Below, one piece after another: positions 1 to 7,782 of a DNA stretch of 46,256 nucleotides. Source of the stretch: Kribbella turkmenica. Its GTDB lineage: Bacteria > Actinomycetota > Actinomycetes > Propionibacteriales > Kribbellaceae. Under the pieces are notes generated by a model. It was not told the DNA's origin, did no database searches, and was given only the letters and a program-made list of their open reading frames with translations. A program made the position numbers and the translations under genes. The stretch is taken from the NCBI RefSeq assembly GCF_004348725.1, contig NZ_SMKR01000037.1, forward strand, positions 1 to 46,256. The letters are read 5' to 3'. How positions within the stretch are numbered: position 1 is the stretch's first letter; each line of letters starts with the position of its first letter.

Positions 1-1
1 C

Positions 2-994
2 GCGGGGGCGGTGGGGGATCGGTTCGATCTGCGGCGGGTGATGGTGACCTGCGACGTGATCCAGGGTGGGTTGGTGCTGGTCATGGCGGTTGCGTTGCCG
101 CCTCTGCCGGTGCTTCTCGTGCTGGTCGCCGTCCGGAGCGTGGTGGCCCAGGTGTTCCAGGCGTGTTCGCGGAGCGCGGTCCCGGCGCTGGTGAAGGACG
201 AGGACCTGGAGAGGGCGAACTCGGCGCTCGGCGCGGGGACGAACGGGCTCGAGGCGATCGGGCCGCTGGTGGCCGCCGGGTTGTTCCTGGTGACCGACGT
301 GCGGGGGATTCTGCTGGTCGATGCGGCGACGTTCCTGGTGTCGGCGGTCATTCTGAGCGGGCTGCCGAAGATCCCGCCCAGTGAACCGTCGGGGCACAGT
401 TTGATCAGGGATGCGAAGGACGGGCTCGGGTACATCTGGCGGACGAAGGTGATCCGGGTGATCGGGCTGGGATTCTTCGCGGGCGTCGCGTTCAGCGGAG
501 TAGACGACGTCGCGCTGGTGTTCCTGGGGCGGGACGAACTCCGAGGCGGGCAGTCGGCCACGGCCGCGTTGTACGCCGGGGTCGGCATCGGTCTCGTCGT
601 CGGGTACGCCGTACTGACGAAGTACGCGAGCCGATTCCGGATGCCCGCGCTGATGCTGGCCGGGTTCGCGGTGAGTAGCGCCGGAAACCTGTTCACCGGG
701 CTGGCGTGGGCGATGTGGGCGGCGCTTGCGCTGCAGGTGTTCCGCGGGCTTGGGATCGCGGGGCTGGACGTCGCCATCAACACGTATCTGCAGCGTGTTG
801 TGCCGGCCACCATGCTGAGCAGAGTGTTCGGGAATCTGTACGGCGCGATCGGTCTGGCTGCTGGGGTGTCGTACGTGTTCGGCGGGTTGCTTCTCGAGCG
901 GACCGACGCTCGGGTCACGTTCATCGTCGCGGGTGTCGGGGGATTGCTGGCTACGGTTGCGACGGCGATCGGACTTCGGCGATCGGCGCCTTGA
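2..994 (+). CDS. MFS transporter, 3' part
   Basis: Inner-membrane carrier of the major facilitator superfamily; the substrate cannot be read from the sequence. The frame is open to the left window edge, and its first residues (AGAVGDRFDLRRVM) match the conserved loop between helices 2 and 3 of MFS proteins. The GTG at 11 is therefore internal, and about 60-80 N-terminal residues lie outside the window. About ten hydrophobic helices follow. The segment with ALVKDEDLERANS and GPLVAAGLF resembles the EntS/MFS_3 exporter group, which inferentially suggests efflux. The last 44 bases overlap the tail of an opposing MFS pseudogene. Confidence 0.85.
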   Translation, partial: AGAVGDRFDLRRVMVTCDVIQGGLVLVMAVALPPLPVLLVLVAVRSVVAQVFQACSRSAVPALVKDEDLERANSALGAGTNGLEAIGPLVAAGLFLVTDVRGILLVDAATFLVSAVILSGLPKIPPSEPSGHSLIRDAKDGLGYIWRTKVIRVIGLGFFAGVAFSGVDDVALVFLGRDELRGGQSATAALYAGVGIGLVVGYAVLTKYASRFRMPALMLAGFAVSSAGNLFTGLAWAMWAALALQVFRGLGIAGLDVAINTYLQRVVPATMLSRVFGNLYGAIGLAAGVSYVFGGLLLERTDARVTFIVAGVGGLLATVATAIGLRRSAP

Positions 995-1198
995 GCGCTC
1001 GTGCCGGTACGGTGATCAGCGCGATGGCGGCCATCGTCAGGAACGCGACGAGCGGGTGGTCGACCAGCAGGCCGACCACGACCGCGACGAGGAGACCGCC
1101 GAGGTTGCCGGCCATCCAGATCAGGCCGGCGGCGGTTCCTCGGTCGCCGCGCCGACCAGTGAATAACCGACGATCGCCGACCAGCGACTCACAGTCAC
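951..1198 (-). pseudogene. MFS transporter with large internal deletion
   Basis: Remnant of a second, opposing MFS gene. A GTG start at 1198 (or 1192) follows a GGAGGGGG ribosome site and encodes VTVSRWSAIVGYSLVGAAT, a typical MFS N-terminus. The frame then breaks near 1138-1147. In the next frame a typical MFS C-terminus follows (RGTAAGLIWMAGNLGGLLV, then VGLLVDHPLVAFLTM) and ends at a TAG at 951-953. The middle, roughly 1 kb in an intact gene, is missing. The intact ribosome site and both preserved ends argue for one deletion rather than chance similarity. The original substrate is unknown. Confidence 0.7.
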
Positions 1199-1280
1199 AC
1201 CCCCGTACCCCCTCCGAAGCCTGAGCGAACCGTCATACCGTCACACGCCCGTTCACACGCAACCGGCGTACAAAGGAGAC

Positions 1281-2657
1281 ATGACGGATTGGGAGGGACC
1301 GCTCAGCGAGGCGTTCGAGCGGGCGACGACGTACTTGCAGGGTCTGCCGGTGCGTCGGGTCGGGCCGCGGGCGACGGCGGGGGAGTTGCGGCAGGTGCTC
1401 GGGGGATCGCTGCCGCAGCACGCCACGGACGCGCAGGAGGTGATCGCGCATCTCGCGAAAGGCGTCGAGGAGGGGTTGCTGCCGAGCGGGAGCGGTCGCT
1501 TCTTCGGGTTCGTGTTCGGCGGCGCCACGCCGGCGGCCATCGCGGCCGACTGGCTCACGACGGTCTGGGACCAGAACGCCGGCCTGTACGCCGCCGCACC
1601 CGCAGCGGCCGTGGTCGAGGAGATCACGGCCGACTGGCTGGTCGAGCTGTTCGGGCTTCCGAGCGGTACGTCGGTGGGGTTCGTCACCGGCGCGCAGATG
1701 GCCAACTTCACCGGGCTAGCAGCGGCGCGGCACGCAGTACTCCGGAACCACGGCTGGGACGTCGAACGGGACGGCTTGATCGGCGCGCCGCCCATCCGCG
1801 TGCTGGCCGGCGCCGAGCGGCACGACACGGTCGACCGGGCGCTGCGCTTCCTCGGCCTGGGGACGAGCTGCATCGTGCCGATCGCTGTGGACGAGCAAGG
1901 CCGGATGAGAGCCGACAGGCTGGCCGAAGAACTCACGACAGACCAGCCGACGATCGTCTGCGCCCAAGTAGGCAACGTGAATACCGGCGCGATCGACCCG
2001 ATCGAGGAGATCTGCCGACGCGCACACGAACGCAACGCCTGGGTCCACGTGGACGGCGCCTTCGGCCTCTGGGCGACCGTGAGCCCGGCGCTCCAACCGC
2101 ACGTACGAGGCATCGAGAATGCCGACTCGTGGGCGACCGACGCCCACAAGTGGCTGAACGTCCCGTACGACTCCGGTCTCGTGCTCTGCGCGCATCCCGA
2201 GGCCCACCGCGCCGCCATGTCCGTCCGGGCGTCGTACCTGATCCACGACGAGCACGGGGAGCGCGACGCGCTCGAGTTCAACCCGGAGTTCTCGCGCCGG
2301 GCGCGGGGTTTCGCGGTGTACGCCGCCATCCGGGCGCTGGGGCGGGACGGGATCGCCGAGATCGTCGACCGGTGTCACGCGATGGCGCGGCGGTTCGCGG
2401 ACACGCTGGCGGCGAACGGCGTCGACGTACTGAACGACGTCGTCCTCAACCAGGTCCTCGTCCGCTTCGGGAACGACGACGAGCTCACCCGCAACGTGGT
2501 TCGCGCGGTCCAGCACGAAGGCACCTGCTGGATGTCCGGCACGACCTGGCGGGGCAAGGCCGCCATGCGGATCTCGGTCAGCAACTGGACGACGGACGAG
2601 CAGGACGTGGACCGCTCGGCGGCCGCCGTACTAGCGGTGGCCGAGCGCCTTCGCTAG
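1281..2657 (+). CDS. PLP-dependent group II decarboxylase/aminotransferase-like protein
   Basis: Cytosolic pyridoxal-5'-phosphate enzyme of the aromatic-L-amino-acid/glutamate decarboxylase fold, 458 aa, a normal family length. VHVDGAFG (Asp258) supplies the residue that pairs with the PLP ring nitrogen, and SWATDAHKWLNVPYD carries the Schiff-base lysine, Lys290. GSGRFFGFVFGGATPA and GAQMANFTGLAAAR are further family blocks. The ATG is preceded by AAAGGAGA. The substrate is unknown: relatives decarboxylate aromatic or acidic amino acids, and some act as aldehyde synthases or aspartate aminotransferase-like enzymes. The 3' end overlaps the convergent small gene by 27 bases. Confidence 0.85.
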   Translation: MTDWEGPLSEAFERATTYLQGLPVRRVGPRATAGELRQVLGGSLPQHATDAQEVIAHLAKGVEEGLLPSGSGRFFGFVFGGATPAAIAADWLTTVWDQNAGLYAAAPAAAVVEEITADWLVELFGLPSGTSVGFVTGAQMANFTGLAAARHAVLRNHGWDVERDGLIGAPPIRVLAGAERHDTVDRALRFLGLGTSCIVPIAVDEQGRMRADRLAEELTTDQPTIVCAQVGNVNTGAIDPIEEICRRAHERNAWVHVDGAFGLWATVSPALQPHVRGIENADSWATDAHKWLNVPYDSGLVLCAHPEAHRAAMSVRASYLIHDEHGERDALEFNPEFSRRARGFAVYAAIRALGRDGIAEIVDRCHAMARRFADTLAANGVDVLNDVVLNQVLVRFGNDDELTRNVVRAVQHEGTCWMSGTTWRGKAAMRISVSNWTTDEQDVDRSAAAVLAVAERLR

Positions 2658-2900
2658 CTCGTCGCGGCCCATCTTGGAGCGGCCCTTGAGGTCGCGCCGC
2701 TGGGCTTCGCGGTAGAGCTCCTGGCGGGTCTTGGGTTCGTCCCCGCCGGTGCGCTTGCGCTGTGCGACCGCGGCGCCCTGCTTGCCGAGGGCGGTCCGGG
2801 TCTTCTTCGGCATGTGCGAGATCGACTTCTTGGCGGTCGCGGCCTTCGCCGCCGACTTCACGTTCTTGCGTGCCGCCGCACGCTGCTTCTGAGTGGCCAT
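2631..2900 (-). CDS. Small basic protein with Rho_N/SAP-like C-terminus
   Basis: An 89-residue, Lys/Arg/Ala-rich protein. The first 35 residues are an alanine-lysine helix of the histone-tail kind (KNVKSAAKAATAKK). The end, LYREAQRRDLKGRSKMGRDE, resembles the Rho termination factor N-terminal/SAP helical module seen in short actinobacterial proteins. Nucleic-acid binding is likely but inferred. It lies 16 bases downstream of the TetR gene on the same strand, so the two are probably cotranscribed. It runs convergently into the decarboxylase gene. Confidence 0.6.
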   Translation of the reverse strand: MATQKQRAAARKNVKSAAKAATAKKSISHMPKKTRTALGKQGAAVAQRKRTGGDEPKTRQELYREAQRRDLKGRSKMGRDELAKALGHR

Positions 2901-2916
2901 GGCCCGCCGGTACCCG

Positions 2917-3510
2917 CTACTGCGCGAACGACTCGAGTTGGGTGAGCGCGGCGTTCAGGGAGTCGCGCAGGGGCGCCGGGCGGCGGAGAGTCTGGGACAG
3001 CAGTACGCCGCCTTGCATCGCTGCGAGCAGCATGTGCGCGAGCGAATCGGGGTCGGCGTCGGCCCGCAGGACACCTTGCGCGCGCATCCGGTGCAGACTC
3101 CGCCGGAATTGTGCGAGCCATCGGTAGTAGCCCTCGGCGAGCTGGGCGCGGGTCTCGGCGCTCGTCTCGGCCAGTTGGCCGGCGAGCGAGCCGAACTCGC
3201 AGCCGCCCTGGAACTTCCGGGCGGTCTGTCGCGCGACGACGTGGTCGGCCCACCGTCGCCAGGCCGCGAGCGAGTCGAGCAGCGGCTCGCGGTCCAGGGT
3301 GGTGGCCGCCTGCCACGCGATCACGTCGTCGATCAGTGTCCGCTTGTCGTGGAAGTAGTGCGTCAACTGCGAACCGCTCACCCCCGCGGCCCGCCGTACG
3401 TCGTCGAGCTGTACGCCGGCCACTCCCTGCCGCAGGACCAGGTCGGCCGCGGCGGCCAGGATCCGCTCGCGGGTCGCCCGGCCCTTGGCGGTCAGGCGAT
3501 GTTCGTCCAT
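2917..3510 (-). CDS. TetR family transcriptional regulator
   Basis: A 197-aa one-component repressor-type regulator. Residues 10-56 form the TetR DNA-binding domain (RERILAAAADLVLRQG, then VSGSQLTHYFHDKRTLID), and the rest is an all-helical ligand-binding and dimer domain that reveals no ligand. It is followed after 16 bases by the small basic protein and stands divergent to the GAF-ANTAR gene. The 47-64 base gap between the two starts could hold a shared operator, but no clear palindrome was seen. Confidence 0.85.
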   Translation of the reverse strand: MDEHRLTAKGRATRERILAAAADLVLRQGVAGVQLDDVRRAAGVSGSQLTHYFHDKRTLIDDVIAWQAATTLDREPLLDSLAAWRRWADHVVARQTARKFQGGCEFGSLAGQLAETSAETRAQLAEGYYRWLAQFRRSLHRMRAQGVLRADADPDSLAHMLLAAMQGGVLLSQTLRRPAPLRDSLNAALTQLESFAQ

Positions 3511-3574
3511 GAACCGAGACTAGCGCTCGTCTGGGTGCCCGAACCCAAACCCATCGATGGCGCATGATGGGGCC

Positions 3575-4342
3575 ATGGGTGAGGGGATTCTGGAACTGGC
3601 GCAGGAGCTGGCCGAGGTCAGCCGCCTGGTCGAGGACGACGACGTCGCCACCACGCTGGGCCGGTTCGTCAGTCGCGTGGTCAACACCGTGCCGGACTGC
3701 GAGGAGGCCTCGATCACGGTGCTGCTGCGAGGCGAGGCGGAGATCGTCGCGCGGTACCACAAGACGGCGGACGCGCAGGCGGAACCGGTCCGGGCGACGC
3801 TGGCCGAGCAGCTGGTCGCGCCCGGCGGACCGCTGCACGACGCGCTCACCTACGGGGAGCCGCGCAGGGTCGCCGACCTGGCCTCGGACCAGCGGTGGCC
3901 GGAGTTCGACGCGGCCGCGATCAACGCGGGCTACCGCAGTTGCCTGTTCCTGCCGCTGCCGGGGGTGTCCGAGGCGCCGGCCGCCTTCAGCCTGTTCTCG
4001 GCGAAGCAGGACGCGTTCGACAGTACGTCGTACGACCTCGTGCTGCTGTTCGCGCTGCATGCCGGCGTGGCCTTCGACAACGTGCAGCTGTTCAACGACA
4101 GCCGCAGTCTGATCGAGCAGTTGCGTACGGCGCTCGCCACGCGGACCGTGATCGGTCAGGCGCAGGGCGTGCTGATGCACCGGTACGGGATCACGACCAG
4201 TGTGGCGTTCGACGTACTGAAACGGGCCTCGCAGGACTCCAACGTGAAGCTCCGCCAGCTGTCCGAGGAGTTCGTGGAAGCCCAGAACCAGGGCCGGCTG
4301 TCCGAGGCACTGCGCAGGTACGGTCTCCGAAGCGGCGAGTGA
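3575..4342 (+). CDS. GAF-ANTAR RNA-binding antiterminator regulator
   Basis: Two-domain regulator of about 255 aa. The N-terminal part (about residues 10-165) is a GAF sensor domain. The C-terminal part (about 178-235: RTVIGQAQGVLMHRYGITTS, then AFDVLKRASQ) is an ANTAR domain, which binds paired hairpins in nascent RNA and promotes antitermination. No phosphoreceiver domain is present, so control probably comes through GAF ligand binding, as in other actinobacterial GAF-ANTAR proteins. An alternative in-frame ATG at 3557 would add six residues; neither start has a strong ribosome site. Its RNA targets are not visible in the window. Confidence 0.85.
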   Translation: MGEGILELAQELAEVSRLVEDDDVATTLGRFVSRVVNTVPDCEEASITVLLRGEAEIVARYHKTADAQAEPVRATLAEQLVAPGGPLHDALTYGEPRRVADLASDQRWPEFDAAAINAGYRSCLFLPLPGVSEAPAAFSLFSAKQDAFDSTSYDLVLLFALHAGVAFDNVQLFNDSRSLIEQLRTALATRTVIGQAQGVLMHRYGITTSVAFDVLKRASQDSNVKLRQLSEEFVEAQNQGRLSEALRRYGLRSGE

Positions 4343-4408
4343 GTGGTGTCGATTTCGGCAGCGGCCGATCGACGCAGCGGTGAAGACGCACTCGTGGAGG
4401 GGAAACAG

Positions 4409-4702
4409 ATGTCGTTCCAGGCGTACTTGGACAAGATCGAGGAGAAGACCGGCCGGACTCCGCGGGAGCTGGTCGAGCAGGCGAAGCACCTTGGGTACGA
4501 CGACCCGGGCGTGAAAGCCGGCGTGATCTGCGACTGGCTGAAGGCCGACTACGACCTCGGCCGCGGGCATGCGATGGCGCTGGTACACGTGATCAGGAAC
4601 GGGCCGGAGATCAGCGACAAGCACATCGGCAGCAAGGGCACGCACCGCGACCCGTCGAACGTCGTCTGGCTCGACGGCAAGGCGACTAACCCGGCCGGCT
4701 GA
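4409..4702 (+). CDS. DUF4287 domain protein
   Basis: A 97-aa soluble protein of the DUF4287 family. The start was set at the ATG at 4409 because GGAGGGG stands eight bases upstream; a longer reading from 4343 would have no ribosome site. YLDKIEEKTGRTPRELVEQA and DWLKADYDLGRGHAMALVHV are the two family blocks. The biochemical role of the family is unknown. It follows the GAF-ANTAR gene after 66 bases on the same strand and converges on the ACT-domain gene with a 17-base overlap. Confidence 0.7.
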   Translation: MSFQAYLDKIEEKTGRTPRELVEQAKHLGYDDPGVKAGVICDWLKADYDLGRGHAMALVHVIRNGPEISDKHIGSKGTHRDPSNVVWLDGKATNPAG

Positions 4703-5501
4703 GGACCAGCTCCGCCAGTTGCGCCAGCCGGTGGGCCCTCGCGGACTCGGCGGGCGTGAACGGTTCGCCGGGGCGGGTGAAGGCGAACAGGCCTGTCCAC
4801 GGCGACGGGATCTTCAGGACGGTGCCGTCGCCGGGCAGCGGACCGGCGAGGCTGGCGCGGTCGGTGACGAGCCGGGCGCCGAGGAGCTCGGCGACGGCGT
4901 GCGGGAGCTCCCCCGGATCGCCGACCACCCGCGCGGACAGGCTGAGCGCCTTCGTCTGGCCGTCGACCAGCGCGAGCGTGGTCGTCGGCCAGACGTGCAC
5001 GTCCCGCCCGCCGGCCGCTTCGATTGCCGTCAGCAACGATTGCGGATTCGTGGACTCCGGAGCGGAGACGACGAGCTCGTCGCGTACGCCGTCCTCGATC
5101 GGGTGGACGTGGAGTCCGAGGATGTTCGCGTCCAGCTCGGCCAGGTGATGTGTCAGCCGCTCCAGCGCACCGGTGCGGTCCGCGAGCGTGACGCGGATCC
5201 GCCACAGCGCGTCGATTCCGGAGCTCGGCCGCGTCCGCGGTGCATGCAACCACGACCGCAGCAGGCGCATCGTGGACGGCTCGACCACCCAGACGACCAG
5301 GGCCGTGGTGACGATCACGATGACCGTGACAGCCACGACGTACGGCGGGTGCACCGCCAGCACGATCGCGTGCAGAGCGAGCTCGACCGGGAAGATCGCC
5401 AGCAGCTTGGCCAGCGTCAACCGCAACCGCCGCGGATGCGGGAGGCGCCCGCACACCTCACAGGCCGTTCCGCCGACGAGCGCCGTACGCAGCTGTTCCA
5501 T
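4686..5501 (-). CDS. Membrane protein with ACT-like regulatory domain
   Basis: A 271-aa protein with three parts: a short N-terminus with one CxxC pair (Cys14, Cys17), two membrane helices (about 33-53 and 54-75), and a cytosolic part starting near residue 98. That part opens with an ACT-like fold (WRIRVTLADRTGALERLTHH), and a second, less clear alpha/beta half follows. ACT domains bind amino acids or similar small molecules. An ACT domain on a two-helix anchor with no attached enzyme is unusual; sensing at the membrane is an inference. The 3' end overlaps the convergent DUF4287 gene by 17 bases. Confidence 0.6.
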   Translation of the reverse strand: MEQLRTALVGGTACEVCGRLPHPRRLRLTLAKLLAIFPVELALHAIVLAVHPPYVVAVTVIVIVTTALVVWVVEPSTMRLLRSWLHAPRTRPSSGIDALWRIRVTLADRTGALERLTHHLAELDANILGLHVHPIEDGVRDELVVSAPESTNPQSLLTAIEAAGGRDVHVWPTTTLALVDGQTKALSLSARVVGDPGELPHAVAELLGARLVTDRASLAGPLPGDGTVLKIPSPWTGLFAFTRPGEPFTPAESARAHRLAQLAELVLSRPG

Positions 5502-5565
5502 GCCACTCAGCGTGCGGGACGGACGTTGCCCGGCTGTTGCGGCGAGATGAAGTTACCGTAGGCGG

Positions 5566-6306
5566 GTGGAATCGAAGAGGTCGCCGCGGGACAAGTGGAT
5601 CACCATCTACGGGCGCAAGCCCGTCCTCGAGGCATTGCACGACCCGGCGCTGTCGGTGGCGAAGGTGGTCGTCGCCGACAATGCGACCGGTGGCTCGCTG
5701 CAGGAGATCCTCCGTGCGGCGTCGAAGTACGACGTACCGGTCGAGCGGGCGACCGCCAGCCGGGTGAAGTGGCTGGCGGGCAACGGCAAGCACGACCAGG
5801 GTGTGGTCGCGGACGTGGACGCGCCGCGGATGACGCCGCTGGAGGAGTTCGTCCGGGCCCGCGGAAAGCGGCCGACAAACGTCTTCCTGCTCGACGGGGT
5901 GACGAACCCGGGGAACGTCGGCATGATCCTGCGGACCGCGACCGGCGCGGGGTTCGACGGTGTCATCCTGCCCCGCGCCGGTACGCCGCACGTCGGTCCG
6001 CTGGTGATCAAGGCCTCTGCCGGGGTCGCGTTCCAGGCGCCGATCGTAAACACGTCCACGCCCCGTGCCGCGGTCGACCTCCTCCGGACGGCCGGCTACC
6101 ACCTCTACGGCCTCTCGGCCCGCTCCCCGGAGTCCCTGTTCAAGGCCGACCTGGCCCCGCGCGCCGTCTACGTTCTCGGCGGCGAGACCCACGGCCTCAC
6201 CGTCCCCACCGATTCCGACCTCCAGATCCCCCTCCATCCCGGCGTCGAGTCCCTGAACGTCGCCATCGCCGCGGCGGTGGTCGCCTTCGAGGTCACCAAC
6301 CGCTGA
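5566..6306 (+). CDS. SpoU/TrmH family RNA 2'-O-methyltransferase
   Basis: SAM-dependent enzyme of the trefoil-knot SPOUT class that methylates a ribose 2'-OH in rRNA or tRNA. It has 246 aa. An N-terminal substrate-binding domain (about 10-90, YGRKPVLEALHDP) precedes the catalytic domain with three SpoU motifs: NPGNVGMILRTA, VLGGETHGLT and LHPGVESLNVAIAAAVVAFE. It starts at GTG 5566 in GGCGG-GTG. It resembles the RlmB/23S rRNA methyltransferase type more than TrmL, but the target nucleotide cannot be assigned. A large inverted repeat follows 10 bases after the stop. Confidence 0.88.
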   Translation: MESKRSPRDKWITIYGRKPVLEALHDPALSVAKVVVADNATGGSLQEILRAASKYDVPVERATASRVKWLAGNGKHDQGVVADVDAPRMTPLEEFVRARGKRPTNVFLLDGVTNPGNVGMILRTATGAGFDGVILPRAGTPHVGPLVIKASAGVAFQAPIVNTSTPRAAVDLLRTAGYHLYGLSARSPESLFKADLAPRAVYVLGGETHGLTVPTDSDLQIPLHPGVESLNVAIAAAVVAFEVTNR

Positions 6307-6315
6307 GGCGGGCGG

Positions 6316-6410
6316 ACAGTTCGACAGGACGTGTCCGGCGCTACGGCGTGCGCTGAGCGTGGAGTCCGCCGTGCGGTGGTGCCTGGTAGGCATACGTCCT
6401 GTCGAACTGT
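6316..6410. repeat. Perfect 17-bp inverted repeat with 61-nt interior
   Basis: ACAGTTCGACAGGACGT (6316-6332) is followed at 6394-6410 by its exact reverse complement. The flanks extend the symmetry imperfectly with CGCTGAG-type sequence on both sides. The interior contains further short stems (ACGGCG...CGCCGT and GCC-TGGTA-GGC), so the whole can fold as a multi-branched structure. It fills the gap between two convergent genes. A bidirectional terminator is possible, but the long interior and the lack of a T-run make a small repeat element or structured RNA equally plausible. Confidence 0.6.
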
Positions 6411-6449
6411 GCGGCGCTCAGCGCTACACGCGCGTGCCGGGTAAAGGTC

Positions 6450-7118
6450 TCAGCTGGACGGCGCCGATGAGGTCGCCGCGTACTGCGTCCAGGTGTGATC
6501 GACGTGGCGGACGATGGCCAGCACGAGGACCGTGAGGGTGATCAGTGCGGCGGCGAAGCCGACAACGACGGCAACCGCCAGAGCCGCGTCGAACGAGCCG
6601 ACCACCATGCCCGCCAGGGCGCCGACCAGGAGGGCGACGATGATGCTGACGAGCATGGCGATGCTCGAGAGGTACTGCGCGGCCGGGATCCTGGTACGGC
6701 GGGTGCCGTAGGTGCGCATGAGCCCCGGGATGTCCTCGTGGTGGCCGGTGACGAAGTACGGCTCGGCGTCGGGGGCGAGGTCGAGGTAGCCGCGGCGGAG
6801 CCTGTTCATGCCGGCGACCAGGTGGACGTCCTCGCTGTTGAGCTGGACGAGCCGGACGACGGTGGCGAGGCCGATGACGATCACCAGCGGGATCAGCAGC
6901 AGCGCGAACAGCCGGAACCCGACGCCGAAATCGGTGCTGTCGGCCACCAACGCCAACGCGACCACGCTGGCCGAGACCACCGTCACGAACCAGTTGGCCC
7001 GGCTGAAACTCTCACTCCACGCCAGTCCCCGGGTGGCGAGCAGACTCCAGTGCTCGGTCGACAGGACCTGCGCTTGCAGGGCCTGCGGCGTCCGTTCCTC
7101 CGCAGGTCGATCGGTCAT
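6450..7118 (-). CDS. Four-helix membrane protein, unknown function
   Basis: A 222-aa integral membrane protein with hydrophobic segments at about 41-62, 69-92, 155-176 and 180-208 and a polar region of about 60 residues between the two pairs (SEDVHLVAGMNRLRRGYLDL). It belongs to a widespread but uncharacterised actinobacterial family. The start is the second ATG of GGAGGCG-ATG-ATG, five bases from the ribosome site. It lies 21 bases downstream of the secreted-protein gene on the same strand, and the two probably form an operon. Confidence 0.6.
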   Translation of the reverse strand: MTDRPAEERTPQALQAQVLSTEHWSLLATRGLAWSESFSRANWFVTVVSASVVALALVADSTDFGVGFRLFALLLIPLVIVIGLATVVRLVQLNSEDVHLVAGMNRLRRGYLDLAPDAEPYFVTGHHEDIPGLMRTYGTRRTRIPAAQYLSSIAMLVSIIVALLVGALAGMVVGSFDAALAVAVVVGFAAALITLTVLVLAIVRHVDHTWTQYAATSSAPSS

Positions 7119-7139
7119 CATCGCCTCCAACGTCGGTGG

Positions 7140-7679
7140 TCACTGACGCAAGTACACCAGCTTGCTCTCCCAGTAGAAGGTTCCCTTGTACCGGGTGTAG
7201 TTGAGCTTGCCCGCGGTACCCGGCAGCCAGATGTTGGGCAGGTCGGGGTTCTCCGGATCGAGCAGGCAGTTGCCGGCGTAGTTGAAGTTGTACTCGTCCG
7301 GGTCCCACGGGAGGCCGGTGCCACTGAGGTAGCAGCGCCAGTTGTAGGTGTCCTTCGGGATGCGCCTTTCCACCTCGAACGGAAACGCAAGGTCCGAGTC
7401 GCTGAGGTAGACCGACCACTGGTACACGCCGCCGGCGAGGTCGATCACCCTCGGCGCGGTGGCCGGAAGTTTCGCCGTACCGGTGTGTGCCTTCTCGGTC
7501 AGGTAGATCGACCGGGAGATCAAGGCCGGGGCGGCTGCGGTCCCGCTCCTGGTCTGCTGTGCGCCCGCGGTCTCGCCGGCCGCCGCGGTCGCAGGCGCCG
7601 CGGGAGCTGCGCTCAGGAGGCCGCTCACCAACAGACCCAGAACGCCGAAGCTGCCGGCGACCTTCGCAGTTCTTCTCAT
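7140..7679 (-). CDS. Secreted protein, unknown function
   Basis: A 179-aa protein with an N-terminal signal peptide (MRRTAKVAGSFGVLGLLVSG, then an Ala-rich stretch with likely cleavage near residue 34). The mature part is rich in Tyr and Trp and has two Cys (YNWRCYLSGTG and YAGNCLLDPEN) that could form one disulfide. No known domain was recognised. The aromatic, beta-strand-like composition suggests a small extracellular fold. No good ribosome site precedes the ATG. The membrane-protein gene follows, suggesting a secreted/membrane pair. Confidence 0.55.
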   Translation of the reverse strand: MRRTAKVAGSFGVLGLLVSGLLSAAPAAPATAAAGETAGAQQTRSGTAAAPALISRSIYLTEKAHTGTAKLPATAPRVIDLAGGVYQWSVYLSDSDLAFPFEVERRIPKDTYNWRCYLSGTGLPWDPDEYNFNYAGNCLLDPENPDLPNIWLPGTAGKLNYTRYKGTFYWESKLVYLRQ

Positions 7680-7782
7680 GGCACCAGCGAACTAGGGGGT
7701 GCTTTCAAACCGCTTTCACCTGAGCCGGAAAGTCGCTACTCGACCTATCGATACCGGGATAGACAACCTGGTGTGCCGCAGC

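Noticed and set aside
2858..4645. A 595-codon minus-strand open frame across the TetR and GAF-ANTAR genes
   Set aside because: Arg/Leu/His-rich shadow of two well-supported genes with no domain; long antisense frames are common at this G+C.
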